From an uncultured Oscillospiraceae bacterium (GTDB taxonomy: Bacteria > Bacillota_A > Clostridia > Oscillospirales > Oscillospiraceae), in contig CANRKN010000018.1 in NCBI GenBank assembly GCA_947631215.1, positions 1-28,076 of the forward strand: 28,076 nucleotides of DNA. The letters are read 5' to 3'. Positions 6,211 to 13,044 of the stretch are shown here, piece by piece. A model generated the notes under the pieces. It saw nothing but the letters and a program-made list of their open reading frames with translations, did not search any database and was not told the origin of the DNA. The position numbers and the translations under genes are program-made. Numbering within the stretch: position 1 is the first letter of the stretch; each line of letters begins with the position of its first letter.

Positions 6211-6239
6211 ATTTTATAGTCGGGAGGGACCCTTGTCAA
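6211..6239 (-). promoter_or_regulatory. proS: Sigma-A promoter for proS
   Basis: Read leftward: perfect TTGACA (6234-6239), 17-nt spacer, TAAAAT (6211-6216). The predicted 5' leader is about 30 nt. The -35 forms one arm of the dyad at 6235-6252. Confidence 0.75.
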
Positions 6240-6252
6240 GTGAATACTTGAC
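6235..6252. promoter_or_regulatory. Inverted repeat covering both divergent -35 boxes
   Basis: GTCAAGT (6235-6241) and ACTTGAC (6246-6252) form perfect 7-bp arms around GAAT. Each arm contains most of one -35 box, for the leftward proS promoter and the rightward 6340 promoter. It may be a shared operator or simply the result of two consensus-like -35 boxes facing away from each other. Confidence 0.5.
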
Positions 6253-6277
6253 CGGCCGGGGCTCCGTGCCGTATAAT
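6248..6277 (+). promoter_or_regulatory. Sigma-A promoter for the HAAS/DUF1700-like gene
   Basis: TTGACC (6248-6253), 18-nt spacer, TATAAT (6272-6277). The leader is about 56 nt and includes a small hairpin, GCCGGG/CCCGGC (6307-6321). It probably drives the unit from 6340 to the terminator at 9819. Confidence 0.75.
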
Positions 6278-6339
6278 ATATCGTTGTGCAAGCCACATAG
6301 ACCGGCGCCGGGGGACCCGGCGGCTGGAAAGGAAACGAT

Positions 6340-7251
6340 ATGAACAAACAGCGATATCTTGCGGAGCTGGGGCAGCTGCTCATCTTCATGACAAGCGCGG
6401 ACCGGGCCCTCACCCTGGAAAAATTCGGGGACCTGTTCGACCAGGCCGGTCCCGGCGGGGCGGAGGCCCTGGCCGGGCGCATCGGCTCCCCCACCAAAAA
6501 CGCCATACGCCTGAGCCGCAGCTACATGCCCGGATGCCTCACGGACGAGATACTGTTCCAGGGCATGGACCTGGACATGCCCGCCCCGGAGCCGGAACCC
6601 GTGGAAGAGCCCGAGCCCGAGGAAGAAGCGGAGGAGCCGGCGGAGCCCCACTATGCCGGGCCGGAGATGCCGGACCTTACCGACATGCCCGACCTTCCCG
6701 ACCTGCCGGATGCCCCGGCGGCGGAGACCTCCGATAAGGAGCCCGAGCCCGATGAGGCGGAAGGGGACGAAGGACCGGAGAAAGCGTCCGCGCCCGCTCC
6801 CGTTCCGGCGGACAAGGGCCGGTTCGTGGCCGTGCCCATCCATGAGGAGCCTCACGGGGAGGAAGAGCCCGAGGAAGAGGACGAGCCGCCCCGGCGGCCG
6901 GAGCCCCGGGTGGTGCGGCCCATGAGCCCCTGGGTAGGCGCGCCGCTGTTCATCCTGTCCATCCTGGTGCTAGGCCTGCCCCTGGCGGCGCTGGTGCTGG
7001 TGTTGATCCCCGTGCTGCTGGCCCCCGGGGCCCTGGTGCTGGGCGGGGCGGTGCTGGCGGCCATCGGCGGGCTGTGGTGCATAAGCTACGTGGCCGACGC
7101 GGCGCTGATGTTCGGCCTGGCCGCGTTCATCCTGGGCCTGGCGCTGCTGGTGCTGTGGTGCGGCTTCGCGCTGGATGTGGGGCTGGTGAAGCTCTGGATC
7201 CGGGCCATAACGGGCCTGAAACACGTATTCCTGGGAAGGAGTGTGCGCTGA
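6340..7251 (+). CDS. HAAS/DUF1700-like membrane protein with acidic linker
   Basis: This 303-aa protein has three parts. An N-terminal helical domain (about 1-70, MNKQRYLAELGQLL, 'LFDQAG..GAEALAGRIGSPTKNAI') resembles the HAAS/DUF1700 domain. That domain typically packs 'YL..L...L......E....' helices and a 'lG.P...A' segment. A long acidic Pro/Glu-rich linker spans about 80-190. The C-terminal part (about 198-285) is strongly hydrophobic with roughly three membrane segments, then a basic tail. DUF1700 proteins are often found with PadR-type regulators and DUF4097 adhesin-like proteins; neither is here. AAAGGA lies 6 nt before the ATG, behind a strong promoter. The next gene follows directly. 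Its function is unknown; the family assignment is moderate. Confidence 0.7.
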   Translation: MNKQRYLAELGQLLIFMTSADRALTLEKFGDLFDQAGPGGAEALAGRIGSPTKNAIRLSRSYMPGCLTDEILFQGMDLDMPAPEPEPVEEPEPEEEAEEPAEPHYAGPEMPDLTDMPDLPDLPDAPAAETSDKEPEPDEAEGDEGPEKASAPAPVPADKGRFVAVPIHEEPHGEEEPEEEDEPPRRPEPRVVRPMSPWVGAPLFILSILVLGLPLAALVLVLIPVLLAPGALVLGGAVLAAIGGLWCISYVADAALMFGLAAFILGLALLVLWCGFALDVGLVKLWIRAITGLKHVFLGRSVR

Positions 7252-7252
7252 G

Positions 7253-7480
7253 ATGAAAAAAGCGTGGCATATCGTGAGCGCCATCGCCATGAGCTGCATC
7301 CTGCTGGGCGTCGTGGGCATGGCCGTGGGCTTTTTCACCGGCAGTTCCCCCTCCGTCATCGAGAGCCACGGCCACATCGGCCAGTACGCCGAGCGTTTGG
7401 CCATGAACTGGGCCGTGCTGAAGCAGAACGCCAACCTGCTCATAGACCAGGTGCGGACTTTCCTGGCCGGACTATTTTAA
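7253..7480 (+). CDS. Small membrane protein of unknown function
   Basis: This 75-aa product has a basic start (MKKAWH), one hydrophobic segment (about 7-28, ending GMAVGFFTG) and a hydrophilic, partly amphipathic C-terminal half. I recognise no family. The ATG at 7253 is preferred because GGAAGGAG (7233-7240) lies 12 nt upstream. The in-frame GTG at 7241 adjoins that ribosome site and is unlikely to be used. It starts 1 nt after the stop of the DUF1700-like gene and shares its transcript, so the two may form a membrane pair. The aminotransferase at 7496 follows after 15 nt. Confidence 0.75.
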   Translation: MKKAWHIVSAIAMSCILLGVVGMAVGFFTGSSPSVIESHGHIGQYAERLAMNWAVLKQNANLLIDQVRTFLAGLF

Positions 7481-7495
7481 AGAAGGTATCTTTCC

Positions 7496-8647
7496 ATGAA
7501 CATATCCCCCTTCCGGGTGGAGGAGTGGATGAACGCCTACGAGACAGGCGCCCGCTTCAACATCGCGGAGACATGCGTGGACTCCGTGTCCATGAACGAG
7601 CTGTTCGCCCTGACGGGTACGGACCCGGCCGCCTTCTGGGACACGCTGGGCAGCCGCCGCTTCACCTACGGCGCCATCCAGGGCGACCCCGCCTTTTTGG
7701 ACGGCGTGTGCGGGCTCTACAAGACCTTAAAGCCCGAGAACATCGTGCCCACCCACGGGGCCGCCGGGGCCAACCATCACCTCTTTTACTCCCTGGTGGA
7801 GCCGGGGGACAAGGTGATCTCGGTGAGTCCTACCTACCAGCAGCTCTACTCCATCCCCGCCTCCTTCGGCGCGGACGTACATATCCTGCCCCTGCGGCGG
7901 GAGAACGGCTTCCTCCCGGACCCGGACGAGCTGCGCGCGCTCACATCCGGCGGGGCGAAGCTCATCTGCCTCAACAACCCCAACAACCCAACCGGGGCCC
8001 TGATGGACAGGGCCCTCCTGGAGGAGATGGTGTCCATCGCCCGGGAGGCGGGAGCATACCTTCTCTGCGACGAGGTGTACCGGCATTTGAACCAGGGCGA
8101 GAGCTGGACCGAGTCCATTGCGGACCTCTATGAAAAGGGCATATCCGTCAGCAGCATGTCCAAGGTCTTTTCCCTGGCGGGCCTGCGGCTGGGCTGGATA
8201 GGCACCCGGGACGAGGCGCTTCTGCGTTCCATCTGGTCCCACCGGGACTACGACCACATCTCCTGCGGCATGTTTGACGAGACGGCGGCGGCCCTGGCCC
8301 TGGGGCATAAGGACGCGCTGCTGGCCCGCAGCCGGGCCATCGTCCGGGAGAACCTGGCATTGCTGGATGAGTGGGTGAACGCCGAGCCCCACGCGGGCTA
8401 CGTGAAGCCCCGTGCCGGCACCACGGCGCTGGTATTTTACGACTTCGACATGCCCTCCCGTACCTTCTGCGAGCGGCTCTATCATGAGACCGGCGCCTTC
8501 GTCACGCCGGGGGAGTGCTTCGGGATAGAACATTGCATGCGCATAGGCTACGCCAGCGACAGAACGACGCTGGAAGAGGGCCTGGCCGCCATGAGCGATT
8601 TCTTCAAAACCTTGGAAAAAGAGGGGGTAGCCGTATGCCGCGATTGA
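7496..8647 (+). CDS. PLP-dependent aminotransferase, class I/II (fold type I)
   Basis: This 383-aa protein has the class I/II aminotransferase layout. NNPNNPTG (160-167) positions the cofactor, DEVY (192-195) carries the Asp that contacts the pyridine nitrogen, and SSMSKVFSLAGLRLGW contains the Schiff-base lysine, Lys223. The usual substrate-carboxylate Arg appears in the late HCMRIGYA segment. The N-terminus, with NIAETCVDSVSMNEL, recalls a subgroup often annotated simply as 'aminotransferase' in Clostridia; the amino donor is unknown. Its 3' end overlaps the next aminotransferase by 13 bp (8635-8647), so the two are probably translated together. AAGAAGG about 7 nt upstream supports the start. 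Lack of a specific pathway neighbour prevents a narrower call. Confidence 0.92.
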   Translation: MNISPFRVEEWMNAYETGARFNIAETCVDSVSMNELFALTGTDPAAFWDTLGSRRFTYGAIQGDPAFLDGVCGLYKTLKPENIVPTHGAAGANHHLFYSLVEPGDKVISVSPTYQQLYSIPASFGADVHILPLRRENGFLPDPDELRALTSGGAKLICLNNPNNPTGALMDRALLEEMVSIAREAGAYLLCDEVYRHLNQGESWTESIADLYEKGISVSSMSKVFSLAGLRLGWIGTRDEALLRSIWSHRDYDHISCGMFDETAAALALGHKDALLARSRAIVRENLALLDEWVNAEPHAGYVKPRAGTTALVFYDFDMPSRTFCERLYHETGAFVTPGECFGIEHCMRIGYASDRTTLEEGLAAMSDFFKTLEKEGVAVCRD

Positions 8648-9813
8648 GCGATCGGGTAGGCACCTTCACCGACTCCGTGATACGCCGGATGACCCGCATT
8701 TCCGACCAGTACGGGGCTATCAACCTCTCCCAGGGCTTCCCCGACTTCGACCCGCCCAGGCCCATGCTGGACAGGCTTTCCCAGGTGGCCTACGAGGGGC
8801 CGCACCAGTACTCCGTCACCTTCGGGGCCAAAAACCTGCGGGACGCCCTGGCGGCCAAGCAGGGCCGGGCCATCGGCCGCGCCATCGACCCGGACAGGGA
8901 GATCGTCGTCACCTGCGGGGGCACGGAGGCCATGATGTGCGCCATGATGACCATCTGCAACCCCGGCGACAAGGTGATGGTCTTCTCCCCGTTCTACGAA
9001 AACTACGGCGCGGACGCCATATTGTCCGGGGCGGAGCCCATCTATATCCCCTTGGTCCCGCCGGACTATGATTTTGACCTCTCCCTCATTGAGCAGGGCT
9101 TTCAGGCCGGGGCCAAGGCCATCATCATCTGCAACCCCTCCAACCCCTGCGGCAAGGTGTTCACGAGGGAAGAGCTGACCGCCATCGGCGAGCTGTGCCT
9201 CAAGTACGACGCTTTCGCCGTCACCGACGAGGTATATGAGCACCTGGTGTACGCCCCGAATGAGCATGTGTACATGTCCGCCCTGCCGGGGATGTTTGAG
9301 CACACCATCACCTGCAACTCCCTGTCCAAGACCTTCTCCGCCACCGGCTGGCGCCTGGGCTACCTCATCGCCCCGGCGGACGTGTCCGAGAGCGCCAAAA
9401 AGGTCCACGACTTTCTCACCGTGGGCGCCGCCGCGCCTTTGCAGGAGGCGGCAGTGGTGGGGCTCCGGTTCCCGGAGAGCTACTATGAGGACCTGCGGGC
9501 CCTCTACACCGAAAAACGGGACTACTTCCTGGCGGGCCTGGACAGAATAGGGCTCAAGCACAACGTGCCCCAGGGGACCTATTTCGTGCTCATCGACATC
9601 GCCGGCTTCCTGGCCCTGCCCCGGTTCGCCGGGTGGACGGACCTCCAGTTCTGCGAATGGATGATAAAGGAGATAGGCGTGGCCGCCGTGCCCGGGTCCA
9701 GCTTCTTCAAGGAGCCGGTGAACAACCTCATCCGTCTCCACTTCGCCCGACAGAAGGACACCATCGACGAGGCCCTGCGGCGGCTGGAAAAGCTCCAGGA
9801 CCTACTCAACTGA
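8635..9813 (+). CDS. PLP-dependent aminotransferase, class I/II (aspartate/aromatic/methionine type)
   Basis: This 392-aa protein is a class I/II aminotransferase resembling the kynurenine/methionine/aromatic aminotransferase group. It begins 'INLSQGFPDFDPP' and then has the Y..T.G...LR.A segment. CNPSNPCGKV replaces the common NPHNPTG. DEVYEHLVY carries the cofactor-binding Asp, and NSLSKTFSATGWRLGY contains the Schiff-base lysine, Lys232. A C-terminal Arg lies in NLIRLHFA. The start at 8635 has GAGGGGG 6 nt upstream, inside the previous gene; a longer frame from 8515 would overlap that gene by 133 bp and is unlikely. The two adjacent aminotransferases are only distantly similar, so this is not a recent duplication. 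A strong terminator follows. Exact substrates are not deducible. Confidence 0.94.
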   Translation: MPRLSDRVGTFTDSVIRRMTRISDQYGAINLSQGFPDFDPPRPMLDRLSQVAYEGPHQYSVTFGAKNLRDALAAKQGRAIGRAIDPDREIVVTCGGTEAMMCAMMTICNPGDKVMVFSPFYENYGADAILSGAEPIYIPLVPPDYDFDLSLIEQGFQAGAKAIIICNPSNPCGKVFTREELTAIGELCLKYDAFAVTDEVYEHLVYAPNEHVYMSALPGMFEHTITCNSLSKTFSATGWRLGYLIAPADVSESAKKVHDFLTVGAAAPLQEAAVVGLRFPESYYEDLRALYTEKRDYFLAGLDRIGLKHNVPQGTYFVLIDIAGFLALPRFAGWTDLQFCEWMIKEIGVAAVPGSSFFKEPVNNLIRLHFARQKDTIDEALRRLEKLQDLLN

Positions 9814-9818
9814 CAAAA

Positions 9819-9855
9819 AACAGCGGACGGTCAAAACCGTCCGCTGTTCCCTTTT
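9819..9855. terminator. Bidirectional rho-independent terminator
   Basis: A perfect 13-bp stem (9819-9831 with 9836-9848, loop CAAA) is followed by CCCTTTTTG rightward and TTTTGTC leftward. It separates the convergent aminotransferase and lipid kinase genes. Confidence 0.92.
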
Positions 9856-9862
9856 TGTTCTT

Positions 9863-10798
9863 TCACATCAGGTCCTGGTCCAGGGGCATGGACTGCAGCA
9901 CCGCGCTGTCCCCTGCCGCCAGGCGCACCGCGTGGGGCAGGTTCTCGCACCGGACGGAGGCGTGCACGCCGCCGTTCTCCCCGTCCAATGTCCAGGCCAC
10001 CGGCTCCCGGAAGGCGAAGTTCACGCTCCGGCTGCGCAGGAGCGTCACGTATTCGCTGTCGAACTTGTTGGCCAGGATGTCCGTCACGATGGTCCCCAGC
10101 TGCAGCACGCTCTCCGGCGTGCGGATGAGGATGACCTCGAACAGCCCGTCGCTCAGGGATATCCCCAGACTGTCGCTCAGGCGGATGACCCCCGCCACGG
10201 ACCGGGAATTGGTGACCGCACCGAAGATGAAGTCGTCCTCCAGCACGCCCCCGTCGTGCTCCACCCGCGTCCACTGGTGGGTGATGCGGGGCAGGCGGTT
10301 CAGCCCCTCCAATATGTACGCCAGACGGCCCAGGGCGTTTTTCTGGTCCTGGGGCGTCTCGTAGGACACGTCCGTGAACGCGCCGAAGCCGGCCACATAA
10401 GTGAAGTACCGCTCCCGGTTCATCAGCCCCACGTCGAAGGGGATGGTCTTATCCCCCGCGGCGGTGAGGGCCGCCTGGGCCGGGTCGTGGCTGATGCCCA
10501 GCGTCGCGGCGCAGTCGTTGGTGGTGCCCATGGGGATATAGCCCAGCACCGGCCGGCGCTCCACGGTCATGAGGCCGGACACCGTCTCGGCCAGGGTCCC
10601 GTCCCCGCCCACGCACACGATGCGGTCATATTTATCCGCCGCCTCCGCGGCCATCCGGGGCGCGTCGCCCCGCTTGTCCGTAAAGGCAACGGTAGTCTCA
10701 TACCCGGCTTCGTGGAAGTTCAGAAGCACCTTCCCCAGGCCGTTTTTGAACCCGCCCTTCCCGGCGTTGGGATTGATAAGCAAATACAGTTTTTTCAT
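9863..10798 (-). CDS. Diacylglycerol/lipid kinase family protein (YegS/DgkB type)
   Basis: This 311-aa protein belongs to the DAGK-catalytic family. It has LINPNAGKG (7-15), the ATP-binding VCVGGDGTLAETVSG (61-75), PMGTTNDCAATL (89-100), and the later FDVGLMN and VAGFGAFTDVSY segments. The C-terminal half has the YegS-like beta-sandwich pattern, including the acidic LSDGLFEVILI segment. Members phosphorylate diacylglycerol or related lipids (DgkB recycles DAG from lipoteichoic acid synthesis), or are of undefined lipid specificity. The ORF is full length. Its promoter is unusually close (-10 at 10816-10821), giving a leader of only about 10 nt with a weak GGGTGATG site. It is a single-gene transcript ended by the bidirectional terminator at 9819-9855. 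Confidence 0.93.
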   Translation of the reverse strand: MKKLYLLINPNAGKGGFKNGLGKVLLNFHEAGYETTVAFTDKRGDAPRMAAEAADKYDRIVCVGGDGTLAETVSGLMTVERRPVLGYIPMGTTNDCAATLGISHDPAQAALTAAGDKTIPFDVGLMNRERYFTYVAGFGAFTDVSYETPQDQKNALGRLAYILEGLNRLPRITHQWTRVEHDGGVLEDDFIFGAVTNSRSVAGVIRLSDSLGISLSDGLFEVILIRTPESVLQLGTIVTDILANKFDSEYVTLLRSRSVNFAFREPVAWTLDGENGGVHASVRCENLPHAVRLAAGDSAVLQSMPLDQDLM

Positions 10799-10815
10799 CC
10801 ATCATCACCCGGCAT

Positions 10816-10844
10816 ATTATACCGGGACACGGAGAAAAAAGCAA
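10816..10844 (-). promoter_or_regulatory. Sigma-A promoter for the lipid kinase gene
   Basis: Read leftward: TTGCTT (10839-10844), 17-nt spacer, TATAAT (10816-10821). CCCGG and CCGGG arms flank the -10 box, making a small dyad (10809-10827). The start site would fall about 10 nt before the ATG at 10798. Confidence 0.6.
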
Positions 10845-10872
10845 CCGGTCACCCCATTTCCCGGGATTTTTT

Positions 10873-10891
10873 AATTTTTCGCGGAAAAATT
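10873..10891. repeat. AT-rich dyad upstream of the Sel1/SH3 gene promoter
   Basis: AATTTTTC (10873-10880) and GAAAAATT (10884-10891) form perfect arms around GCG, ending 10 nt before the -35 box. A similar dyad is at 2337-2355. Confidence 0.45.
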
Positions 10892-10901
10892 CATTTTTTT
10901 C

Positions 10902-10930
10902 TTGGAATTATGCAAAAACCGCGCTATAAT
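10902..10930 (+). promoter_or_regulatory. Sigma-A promoter for the Sel1/SH3 protein gene
   Basis: TTGGAA (10902-10907), 17-nt spacer, perfect TATAAT (10925-10930). This placement rules out the longest reading frame, which would start inside the -35 box. Confidence 0.75.
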
Positions 10931-11003
10931 CATATTATGTAAATCGAAAATGGCCGATCAGCGGCCATGTCCCGGCGTGGCCGGGGCGGGGAGGTACATG
11001 GAT

Positions 11004-12035
11004 ATGATAGACTGGACGGAGCAGCAGGAGCAGGAGATGATCGCCCGGGCCAAGGCCGGCGACCCTGAGGCCAACTATCAGCTGAGCCTGTGGGCTCTGG
11101 AGCGGGGCGAGGAGGAGCCGGACGAGATACGCTGGAACCGCTTGGCCGCCAAGTGTCTGGTGAAGGCCGCCCAGGCGGGCCACGGCCCCGCCCAGGAGCG
11201 GCTGCAGGCCCTTTTGGAGCAGAACGCCCAGCCCGCCGCGCCGGAGAAAATGGCGCCCCCTGCCGAGCCTGTCCCCATCAGCGGCGCCCGCAGGGCCCGC
11301 CATGCCGCGGCTAAAGAGGAAGAGAAAAAGCCTGCACGCAGCGGCCGCCGTGCCGCGGCCGGGGCGGAAGAGAAAAAACCGGCCCGCCGCATGCCCCGCA
11401 TCGTGCCCAAGGACGAGGTATACGACGAGGATGAGGAGGAGCCGGAGGACTACGGGGACGAGGAAGAAGAGGAGGAAGAGCGCCCTGTACGCCGGAAGAA
11501 GGCAAAGTCCGGCGGCAAAAAGGCCACGCCTTTCTCCAGCTGGGGCGAGGCCCAGTGGCGGCAGATGGAACGCATATGCATCGGGATATGCGCCCTTCTC
11601 ATCGTGGCCATCGCCGTGATGTTCTTCACCGGCCGCCGCCGGGGCAGTTCCGGCCAAGCGGCTGACCCCACCATGCCCCAGGCCGGGCAGGTGACGGAGG
11701 CCACCCCGGAGCCTGAGGTGGAGCCCTATCCCGACGACACGGTGAAGGCGGCCATCCAGGCCTCGGACATCGAGGTGCAGCCGGCGGACCTGGACTATGT
11801 GAAGGCGGCCACCACCGCCACCGTCACCGTGGGCACCGGCAACAAGACGCTGCGCCTGCGCTCCGGCCCCAACACCAACTACCGGCAGCTGGCGGAGATG
11901 CCCAACGGCACCGCCGTGGACGTGTTCGCCAAGAAGGACGACTGGGCCCTGGTCCTCTACCAGGCCGACGACGGCCCCCTCTACGGCTGGTGCAGCAGCT
12001 CGTATCTGATCACCACCTCGGGGTCTGTAGGCTGA
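11004..12035 (+). CDS. Sel1-repeat/transmembrane/SH3-domain protein
   Basis: This product of about 343 aa has an N-terminal Sel1/TPR-like segment (about 8-70: 'IARAKAGDPEANYQLSLWAL' and 'CLVKAAQAGHGPAQERLQALL'). A long charged linker with Lys/Arg/Ala-rich and Glu/Asp-rich blocks (about 75-175) follows, then one transmembrane helix (about 191-211). The external C-terminal domain (about 278-336, LRLRSGPNTNYRQLAEMPNG to DDWALVLY and GWCSSSYL) is a bacterial SH3 (SH3_3) domain, which usually binds cell wall. The topology thus puts Sel1 inside and SH3 outside, suggesting a link between a cytoplasmic partner and the wall. I chose ATG 11004 because GGGGAGG (10988-10994) is 9 nt away; ATG 10998 would leave only 3 nt. 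The exact role is unknown. Confidence 0.85.
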   Translation: MIDWTEQQEQEMIARAKAGDPEANYQLSLWALERGEEEPDEIRWNRLAAKCLVKAAQAGHGPAQERLQALLEQNAQPAAPEKMAPPAEPVPISGARRARHAAAKEEEKKPARSGRRAAAGAEEKKPARRMPRIVPKDEVYDEDEEEPEDYGDEEEEEEERPVRRKKAKSGGKKATPFSSWGEAQWRQMERICIGICALLIVAIAVMFFTGRRRGSSGQAADPTMPQAGQVTEATPEPEVEPYPDDTVKAAIQASDIEVQPADLDYVKAATTATVTVGTGNKTLRLRSGPNTNYRQLAEMPNGTAVDVFAKKDDWALVLYQADDGPLYGWCSSSYLITTSGSVG

Positions 12036-12046
12036 TACCAAGGCGG

Positions 12047-12086
12047 CAAAACAAAAAGGCGGCGGGCTGTGGAAACACGGCCCGCC
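12047..12086 (-). terminator. Rho-independent terminator of the miaB-mutS-EFR1 operon
   Basis: Read leftward: an 11-bp stem (12076-12086 with 12061-12071, one G.T, loop TTTC), then GCC and TTTTTGTTTTG. It lies about 140 nt past the EFR1 stop. In the rightward direction no T-run follows. Bases 12090-12225 hold no convincing gene. Confidence 0.8.
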
Positions 12087-12225
12087 AAAGCATAGGGTTG
12101 TGGGATAAAGATATGAGCCGGGCCCTCCGGGACCCATTGGATAAGCTGTGATTAGAGGATAACCCCTTTGCCCGGCTTTGTAAAGAGCGAGAAAGCACTA
12201 CTTTTGTCGAGCGGACATTTTTCTC

Positions 12226-13044
12226 TCACAGGAAAAAGGCGCTCTCCGCCCGCCGGGCATAGTTGGCCTCCAGCATCGCCCGGTGGGACAGGAAATCCCC
12301 GTCGTCGAAATACCGCGCTCCCGCCGGGCACAGCCGGATGCACGCCTGACACTTGATGCACACGCCCGTGGTCACCGCGGGGTCGGCTGCATCCACGGAC
12401 CCCATAGGGCATACCTTGGCGCATGTCCCGCAGCGGGTGCACTTGGCCATATCCGTCTTGGGCACAGCCTTCAAAAACCTTGCGGGTTCCCCGTCCGCCC
12501 GCAGGGGCGTATAATATTTCTCCGGCGGCATGGCGCCCGGCACGGTCTCAAGGGCCGGGCCGTTTTTTTGCGCCTTTCCGGCCAGCGCCTCCCCGAATGC
12601 GGCCAGCGCCGCCAGGTCCGCTTCGTCGGGCCGGCCTGTCCCCAAGGTGGGTGCAAAGCTGTGCTCCGAGGCCACCGCCCCGGCGCCCAGCACCGTGAAC
12701 CCGTTGTCCCGGGCCAGCAGGAACAGCTCCGCCAGGGCGTCGTCAAAGGCCCGGTTCCCAAAGCACACCACCGCCCCGCACAGGGCGCCGTTTCCATGGA
12801 TACGGTCCCGGATATAGGGCATGAGCTTGTTGGGCACCCGCCCGGCGTACACCGGCGTGCCCAGTATCACCAGGTCCTCCGGTCCGAAGGCAACGTCCCC
12901 CGTCCGAGCCTCCGGCAGGGTGAAGTCCGCCGCCGCAAAGGGCAGGCCCAGGGCATTTGCCGCCGCTTGGCCTACGGTCTCCGCCGCGGTCCTCACGTTC
13001 CCGCAGGGGCTGAAATACACAGCGCATACCCGCTCCACGCTCAT
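12226..13044 (-). CDS. EFR1-family flavodoxin-ferredoxin protein
   Basis: This 272-aa protein is a fusion. The N-terminal flavodoxin-like domain (about 1-160) has YFSPCGNVRTAA (10-21), where FMN phosphate would bind, and VILGTPVYAGRVP (59-71). The C-terminal domain has two 4Fe-4S motifs, CTRCGTCAKVC (Cys202, 205, 208, 212) and CIKCQACIRLC (Cys229, 232, 235, 239), each followed by Pro. This is the arrangement of the EFR1 ('ferrodoxin') family common in anaerobic Clostridia, thought to move electrons between iron-sulfur and flavin centres; partners are not defined. Its ATG overlaps the mutS stop by 4 nt (ATGA), so translation is probably coupled. It is the last gene of the operon. A redox role linked to MiaB, which needs electrons, is possible but speculative. 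Confidence 0.93.
   Translation of the reverse strand: MSVERVCAVYFSPCGNVRTAAETVGQAAANALGLPFAAADFTLPEARTGDVAFGPEDLVILGTPVYAGRVPNKLMPYIRDRIHGNGALCGAVVCFGNRAFDDALAELFLLARDNGFTVLGAGAVASEHSFAPTLGTGRPDEADLAALAAFGEALAGKAQKNGPALETVPGAMPPEKYYTPLRADGEPARFLKAVPKTDMAKCTRCGTCAKVCPMGSVDAADPAVTTGVCIKCQACIRLCPAGARYFDDGDFLSHRAMLEANYARRAESAFFL

Noticed and set aside
4772..6343. Open frame of 523 codons on the plus strand
   Set aside because: It is antisense to proS and shows no domain; it is a composition artefact.
12113..12151. Twelve-codon frame after the Sel1/SH3 gene
   Set aside because: No adequate ribosome site and no context; it is as short as expected by chance.
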